64,000 nt of DNA from DASPKT01 sp035626475 (GTDB lineage: Bacteria; Pseudomonadota; Alphaproteobacteria; Azospirillales; Azospirillaceae), in assembly GCA_035626475.1 (NCBI GenBank), contig DASPNP010000021.1, positions 62,001 through 126,000 of the forward strand, read 5' to 3'. Positions 57,391 through 64,000 of this stretch are shown piece after piece. The notes below the pieces were generated by a model. The model had not been told where the DNA came from. It did no database searches and worked only from the letters and a program-made list of their open reading frames with translations. The stretch's first letter is position 1; every line of letters starts with the position of its first letter. A program made the position numbers and the translations under genes.

Positions 57391-57737
57391 GGGAAGGTGA
57401 CGTCGTCCGGAAACGGTTCGTCATCGTCCACGACGACATCCTTGGTCAGCTCGGCAGTGCGACGCATGTCCTCTTCCGTCAGCGGGATCAGCCGCTCCGG
57501 ATGCTCGAGCATGTCCTTCTCGAGGAAGGCGAGGAAGGCCAGCACGACGGGGTCGCGTTCCGCCTCGTCCTCCGGCTCCTCGTCCACTACCTTGACCAGC
57601 AGCGTGCCCTTGCCGAGGACATGGGCCCGCAGCTTGGCCTTCTGCTTGAACTCGGGGTGCTGGCGGAACAGCGCCTTCTCCAGCCGCAGCGCCTCCGAGG
57701 CGCCGGTCGTGGTGATCGAACCCTTGTAGGCGGCCAT
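57387..57737 (-). CDS. prlF: Type II antitoxin PrlF
   Basis: A 116-residue antitoxin preceding yhaV. The N-terminal region KGSITTTGASEALRLEKALF contains a degenerate form of the SpoVT/AbrB-type DNA-binding strand, and the C-terminal half is acidic (EEPEDEAERD, VVVDDDEPFPDDV), as expected for the part that neutralises the basic toxin. ATG 57735-57737. A 12-bp palindrome (57751-57762) lies 14 bases upstream and may be its operator. Assignment leans on the toxin context because the N-terminus is divergent. Confidence 0.82.
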   Translation of the reverse strand: MAAYKGSITTTGASEALRLEKALFRQHPEFKQKAKLRAHVLGKGTLLVKVVDEEPEDEAERDPVVLAFLAFLEKDMLEHPERLIPLTEEDMRRTAELTKDVVVDDDEPFPDDVTFP

Positions 57738-57750
57738 GGGAGCCCCGATG

Positions 57751-57762
57751 CGATACGTATCG
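57751..57762. promoter_or_regulatory. Palindrome upstream of prlF-yhaV, candidate operator
   Basis: CGATACGTATCG is a perfect 12-bp palindrome 14 bases upstream of prlF, in a locally AT-rich stretch (TATACAAT follows). Toxin-antitoxin operons usually repress themselves through such sites. Position supports the call; binding is untested. Confidence 0.55.
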
Positions 57763-57806
57763 ATGTACGGCTATACAATACGCATAGTGGTGGGGTGTTC
57801 CAAGCG

Positions 57807-59423
57807 TCAGGCCACCGCCACCCGCTCGTCCGCCCGCGCGTTCCGCCGGCCGCGGATCAGGTCCGACGCCTTCTCCGCGATCATGATGGTGGGGGCGTTG
57901 GTGTTGCCGCCGATCAGGGTGGGCATGATCGAGGCGTCGACGACGCGCAACCCGTCCAGGCCGCGCACGCGCAGCTCCGGGTCGACCACGGCCTGGGCGT
58001 CCACGCCCATGCGGCAGGTGCCGACCGGGTGGTAGATGGTCTCGGCGCGGGCGCGGATGGCGGCGTCGAGGTCGGCGTCGGAATTCTTGCCGGGGGCGGG
58101 GGCGATCTCGCCCAGGCTGATGGCGGCGAGCGGGGCGGCCGCCATGATCTCGCGCGCTAGGCGCAGGCCCCGGCGCAGCACGGCCAGATCCTCCGGCGCC
58201 GAGAGATAGTCGGGGTCGATCAGCGCGTCGGCCATCGGGTCGGGCGATTTCAGACCGATGCGGCCTCGGCTGGCGGGGCGCAGCTGGCAGACATGGATCG
58301 AGATGCCGTGGCCGAAGACGGTCTTGCGGCCATGATCCTCCAGCAGCGACGGCACGCAGTGCAGCTGCAGGTCCGGCCGATCCAGCCCGGGGTCGGACTT
58401 GATGAAGCCGCCGGCCTCCGCGACGTTGGTGGTCAGCATGCCTTTCCTGGCCATGAAGTACTCCCACAGCGCCCGGATCTGCGGCCCGGCGGAATGGCGG
58501 GAGAAGCCGAAGCTGGTATTCGTGCTCTCACGGTGGGTCAGCAATATGTCCAGATGGTCCTGCAGGTTGCGCCCCACCCCTGGCAGCTCGTGGACCACCG
58601 GCAGGCCCTGGCGCCGGATTTCCCCGGCCGGGCCGATGCCGGAGAGCAGCAGCAGCTGGGGGGAGTTGATGGCGCCGCCGGACAGGATCACCTCGCGTTC
58701 CGCCCGCACCGTGCGCTCCTCCCGTCCCTGGCGGTAGGCCACGCCGACGGCGCGGCCGCGCTCCATCAGGATGCGGGTGGCGCGGGCGCCGGTGACGATG
58801 GTCAGGTTCGGTCGGGTGCGGTCGCGGAGATAGCCGCGGGCGGCACTGCAGCGCTGCCCGCCCTTCTGGGTCACCTGGTAGAAGCCGAAGCCTTCCTGGT
58901 CCGGCCCGTTGAAGTCGGGGTTCTCCCGGTGGCCGGCCGCCACGCCGGCATCGACGAAGGTGCGCGACAGCGGGTTGCGCCAGAGATGGTCGGCGACGTT
59001 CAGCGGACCGCCGGTGCCGTGCCAAGCGTCGGCGCCGCGCTCGTTGTTCTCGGCCCGCTTGAACAGGGGCAGCACGTCGCGCCAGCCCCAGCCGGGGTTG
59101 CCCTCGGCCTCCCAGGAATCGTAGTCGGCGGCGTGGCCGCGGATGTAGATCATGGCGTTGGACGCGCTGGAACCGCCCAGCGTCTTGCCGCGCGGCCAGA
59201 ACAGGCGACGGCCGTTGAGATGCCGCTGCGGCTCGGTCGTGTAGTTCCAGTTCAGCGTCTTGCTGCGCATCATGCCCAGGATGCCGAAGGGCATGTGGAT
59301 CATCGCGCTCTTGTCCGCCGGGCCGGCCTCCAGCAGGCAGACGCGGACGTCCGGGTCCTCCGACAGCCGGGCCGCCATCACGCAGCCGGCCGAGCCGCCG
59401 CCGACGATCACATAATCGTACAT
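57807..59423 (-). CDS. GMC-family oxidoreductase (choline dehydrogenase-like)
   Basis: A 538-residue FAD-dependent alcohol oxidoreductase. The Rossmann GGGSAGCVMAARLSEDP at the N-terminus, GMC signature 1 in WPRGKTLGGSSASNAMIYIRG, GMC signature 2 in GGAINSPQLLLLSGIG, and the catalytic His pair region YHPVGTCRMG plus GGNTNAPTIMIAEK are present. It resembles choline or long-chain alcohol dehydrogenases; the substrate is not known. ATG 59421-59423. No betaine genes adjacent. Confidence 0.9.
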   Translation of the reverse strand: MYDYVIVGGGSAGCVMAARLSEDPDVRVCLLEAGPADKSAMIHMPFGILGMMRSKTLNWNYTTEPQRHLNGRRLFWPRGKTLGGSSASNAMIYIRGHAADYDSWEAEGNPGWGWRDVLPLFKRAENNERGADAWHGTGGPLNVADHLWRNPLSRTFVDAGVAAGHRENPDFNGPDQEGFGFYQVTQKGGQRCSAARGYLRDRTRPNLTIVTGARATRILMERGRAVGVAYRQGREERTVRAEREVILSGGAINSPQLLLLSGIGPAGEIRRQGLPVVHELPGVGRNLQDHLDILLTHRESTNTSFGFSRHSAGPQIRALWEYFMARKGMLTTNVAEAGGFIKSDPGLDRPDLQLHCVPSLLEDHGRKTVFGHGISIHVCQLRPASRGRIGLKSPDPMADALIDPDYLSAPEDLAVLRRGLRLAREIMAAAPLAAISLGEIAPAPGKNSDADLDAAIRARAETIYHPVGTCRMGVDAQAVVDPELRVRGLDGLRVVDASIMPTLIGGNTNAPTIMIAEKASDLIRGRRNARADERVAVA

Positions 59424-59509
59424 CGATCCTCCCCCGGCCGGCCTCTGACGGACCCGTGCCGCATGCTTACGGAAAACTATCGCATTTCGACTGGGAAGGG
59501 CAGCCGCAG

Positions 59510-59665
59510 ACCCCCCTCTCCCAGGGGGAGAGGGTTGGGGTGAGGGGGTAAGAGGGCAGGGGAAGGGCGCTTCATCGAAGCAACGGACTGCTCCGCGATC
59601 CCGTACCCCCTCTCCCTGTCCCTCTCCCTCTCCCTCTGGGAGAGGGGACGGCAGACCCACCCGCA
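59510..59665. repeat. Dispersed inverted repeat, CCCTCTCC family, copy 4
   Basis: The left arm CCCTCTCCCAGGGGGAGAGG and the right arm CCCTCTGGGAGAGGGG frame a region with AGAGGG/CCCTCT blocks and a short CCCTCTCCCTGTCCCTCTCC tract. The gap 59424-59883 also holds a terminator but no gene. Confidence 0.7.
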
Positions 59666-59734
59666 GGCCGTATGCAATCGCCTCGGGCATCGATGGTGCA
59701 CCGCGCCCGGGTGTTTGGGGGAGGGGATAAAGAA

Positions 59735-59763
59735 AACCCCGCCAGCAAGGGGCTGGCGGGGTT
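59735..59763 (-). terminator. Rho-independent terminator after the SDR gene
   Basis: A 12-bp stem AACCCCGCCAGC (59735-59746) / GCTGGCGGGGTT (59752-59763) with a 5-base loop; the minus strand continues with TTCTTT. It ends the purF-side transcript on the minus strand. Confidence 0.87.
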
Positions 59764-59883
59764 CGCGAGTTACCGGTGGACATGTCGGGACTAGGCCATG
59801 TCCAGCTCCGGCTGGGTCGAGGCCTAGAGTAGGGCGTAGCTCCCCCGGGGGAAGTGACGCCTGTCACACCGGGCGATACGAAT

Positions 59884-60600
59884 TCAGGACAGCAGGCTGA
59901 CCCGCTCGCCATGGCGCGTGCAGGCGGGCGAGACCAGCTCCAGGAAGGCGCCGGCGACGTCGTCGGGCTGGCGCAGGGTCTTGGGGTCCTCGCCGGGGAA
60001 GGCCTTGGCGCGCAGGTCGGTCGCGACCGGGCCGGGATCGATCAGGTTGACGCGCAGGCTGGTGGTCAGCGTCTCCGCCGCCCAGGTGCGCGCCATCATC
60101 TCCAGCGCCGCCTTGGCCGCGGCATAGCCGCTCCAATAGGCGACGGGTGACTGGCCGACGCTGTCGGTGACGAACAGGGCACGGCCGGCGTCCGACGCCC
60201 TGAGCATCGGGTCAAGCGTGCGGATCAGGCGCATGTTGGCGGTGACCGTCAGGGCCAGCACCTTCTCCCAATCCTTCGGCACGGCGTGCGCCATCGGGCC
60301 GATGGTGCCGAGCTGGGCGGCGTTGGCGACGAAGATGTCCAGGCGCCCGAACCGTTCGAACAGCATCGGCCCGAACATGTCGAGCTTGGCCTGGTCGACG
60401 GTCAGGTCCTGCGGCACCAGCGTGGCCGAGCCGCCGGCCGAGCGGATCGCGTCGTCCACCTCCTCCAGGCCCCCGACGGTACGGGCCATCAGCACGACAT
60501 GCGCGCCGGCTGCTGCCAGGCGCTTGGCCACGGCCGCGCCGATGCCGCGCGAGGCGCCGGTAACGAGGGCCACGCGGCCGGCGAGGAGGGGGGTGGTCAT
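59884..60600 (-). CDS. SDR-family NAD(P)-dependent oxidoreductase
   Basis: A 238-residue short-chain dehydrogenase, cytoplasmic, substrate unknown. The nucleotide motif is TGASRGIGAAV, NAA in FVANAAQLG, and the catalytic Ser/Tyr/Lys set in TDSVGQSPVAYWSGYAAAKAAL (Tyr and Lys within YAAAK). DPGPVATDLRA is the usual C-terminal substrate loop. It is downstream of purF on the same strand, a common alphaproteobacterial neighbour, with a nested repeat between. The start ATG 60598-60600 is clear. Confidence 0.9.
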   Translation of the reverse strand: MTTPLLAGRVALVTGASRGIGAAVAKRLAAAGAHVVLMARTVGGLEEVDDAIRSAGGSATLVPQDLTVDQAKLDMFGPMLFERFGRLDIFVANAAQLGTIGPMAHAVPKDWEKVLALTVTANMRLIRTLDPMLRASDAGRALFVTDSVGQSPVAYWSGYAAAKAALEMMARTWAAETLTTSLRVNLIDPGPVATDLRAKAFPGEDPKTLRQPDDVAGAFLELVSPACTRHGERVSLLS

Positions 60601-60634
60601 GGACGAAATCTCTGCGGGGATGGTTTCACTATCC

Positions 60635-60841
60635 CGTCACCCCGGCGAAAGCCGGGGCCCAGGGGTTGCCGGGCTGTACGCCCGATGCAGCGCGCCTATT
60701 TACCCGGTTTCACCGGTCGCGCGGAATGAATTCGGCGGCCCGGGCTGCCCGGAGCCGGACGTAGGTCGCATGGAGGCGCAGCCGCAATGCGACGCTCCCG
60801 CCGGGGCATGTCGCATTGCGCTCCGCTCCATGCGACCTACG
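60635..60841. repeat. Nested palindromic repeat, copy 3 (one outer arm)
   Basis: The left outer arm CGTCACCCCGGCGAAAGCCG and GGGGCCCAGGGGTTGC is present; the right outer arm is not clearly seen. The inner palindrome is complete: GTAGGTCGCATGGAGGCG ... TTGCGCTCCGCTCCATGCG and CTACG. It fills the gap between the SDR and purF genes. Confidence 0.82.
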
Positions 60842-60853
60842 GGGTGGCGGCGA

Positions 60854-62314
<1,461 letters not shown>

Positions 62315-62389
62315 GGGCTAGGGGCCTCTCTCGCCTGGCGGTAGCGCGGCATATAAGCGGAAACCGCAGTCTGGCAAAGGGGCAACGCG

Positions 62390-63094
62390 TCAGGGCTTCC
62401 CCTGGCCCAGCCCCTCGATCGCCTTTTCCATGTCCGCGCGCTCGCGCTGGTTATAACCGCGATCGGGTTCCGGCGCATCCGCGTTCGGCGCATTGGTGGT
62501 CCCGGCGGGCACGGGGTTGGACAGGCGCTGCAGCGCCTCCACGTCGCGCTGCGCCCGCTCGGCGGCCGCGCGCTGCTCCTCCGCCTCGCGGGTCAGCTTG
62601 TCCTTGGCGTCGGCCGGCACCAGCCCACGCAGGAACTCCGACCCCGAGGCCAGCATTGGCCGGGTGCGGGCGTCGCGCAGCCAGTCCGGCGGGGTGTCGC
62701 TCCAGATGAAGGTCGCGAACATGTAGGCGAGGCTGACCAGCACCGCGCCCCGCACCACGCCGAAGCCGAAGCCCAGCGAGCGGTCGATGGCCGAGAGCGC
62801 GCTGTCGCTGACCTTGGCCGACAGCGTGTGGCTCAGCACCGAGAAGACCAGCAGCGCCGCCACGAACAGCCCGACGATGGTGACGCCGTCGGCGATCAGC
62901 TGGCGCTCGATATAGGGCTGCACATAGGGCCGCACATGGTGGAAGCCGTACAGCGTCACCATCGCCGCGCCGATCCAGGCGGCGATGGACAGCACCTCGC
63001 GCACGAAGCCCCGGGCGAAGGCCAGCAGCGCCGACAGCAGGACGACCGCCGCGACGCCGACATCGACGGGGTTCAGGCCGCTATTGGGGTCCAT
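62390..63094 (-). CDS. cvpA: CvpA-family membrane protein
   Basis: A 234-residue inner-membrane protein with four hydrophobic helices in the first 130 residues (VGVAAVVLLSALLAFARGF, VLSIAAWIGAAMVTLYG, VGLFVAALLVFSVLSHTL, GVVRGAVLVSLAYMFATF) and the CvpA pattern FARGFVREVLSIAAW and SAIDRSLGFGFGVVRG. The C-terminus (about 160-234) is charged and helical with a low-complexity tail. CvpA is linked to colicin V production and envelope homeostasis. It starts 3 bases after the radA stop and lies upstream of purF. Confidence 0.93.
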   Translation of the reverse strand: MDPNSGLNPVDVGVAAVVLLSALLAFARGFVREVLSIAAWIGAAMVTLYGFHHVRPYVQPYIERQLIADGVTIVGLFVAALLVFSVLSHTLSAKVSDSALSAIDRSLGFGFGVVRGAVLVSLAYMFATFIWSDTPPDWLRDARTRPMLASGSEFLRGLVPADAKDKLTREAEEQRAAAERAQRDVEALQRLSNPVPAGTTNAPNADAPEPDRGYNQRERADMEKAIEGLGQGKP

Positions 63095-63097
63095 GGC

Positions 63098-64000
<903 letters not shown>

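Overview
The window is one contiguous stretch of a high-GC alphaproteobacterial chromosome, most like the Rhodospirillales/Azospirillum group. I infer this from gene content and order (accC-accB-aroQ; rne facing an AMIN-type amidase, PBP1A and prfB; radA-cvpA-purF-SDR), the strong G/C third-position bias, and RNase E with an acidic insertion in its S1 domain. No similarity search was run. Names rest on motifs and family knowledge.

Layout. Bases 1-10100: fatty-acid and shikimate genes (accC partial, accB, aroQ), a DsbA-like oxidoreductase, a REC-DUF3369-HD-GYP regulator with a damaged HD site, a HAD hydrolase, a periplasmic M48-TPR protease, an aminotransferase, a secreted hypothetical and an epoxide-hydrolase-like enzyme. 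Bases 10100-20360: rne, then amidase, PBP1A, OmpW (two FNR-type boxes upstream) and prfB with its programmed +1 frameshift. Bases 20360-36300: an FMN-binding protein divergent from a MocR regulator, an IspZ/YciB-like membrane protein, a TonB receptor behind a Fur-like box, a DUF885 protein, a DUF455 ferritin-like protein, cysQ coupled to an orphan CoxL-type molybdoenzyme subunit, an SRAP protein coupled to a secreted nuclease, and small stress proteins.

Bases 36421-45573 are an integrated element of clearly lower GC, bounded by an 87-bp perfect direct repeat. The right copy completes a tRNA-Val(CAC) gene. A tyrosine integrase lies next to the intact tRNA. Cargo: a beta-propeller-like repeat protein, a CxxC zinc-ribbon protein, a 190-aa unknown, a 564-aa protein with a probable winged-helix region and the three palm motifs of a family-A-like DNA polymerase, an AAA_13 ATPase resembling the PrrC/RloC anticodon nucleases, and a decayed second copy of the polymerase-like C-terminus. 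A 13-bp palindrome, CAAAGTTACTTTG, recurs six times in the element, three times at 66-67 bp spacing upstream of the polymerase-like gene. I read this as a small self-replicating or replication-competent integrative element with a defence cargo. It is the most novel thing in the window.

Bases 45600-64000: a DUF3108 protein, a class A beta-lactamase-like gene overlapping gph, glmU, gabD, an alpha/beta hydrolase, a single-domain response regulator, a GNAT enzyme, gor, a PrlF-YhaV toxin-antitoxin pair, a GMC oxidoreductase, and the SDR-purF-cvpA-radA block (radA runs off the window). Three families of dispersed palindromic repeats fill most chromosomal intergenic gaps and appear absent from the integrated element.
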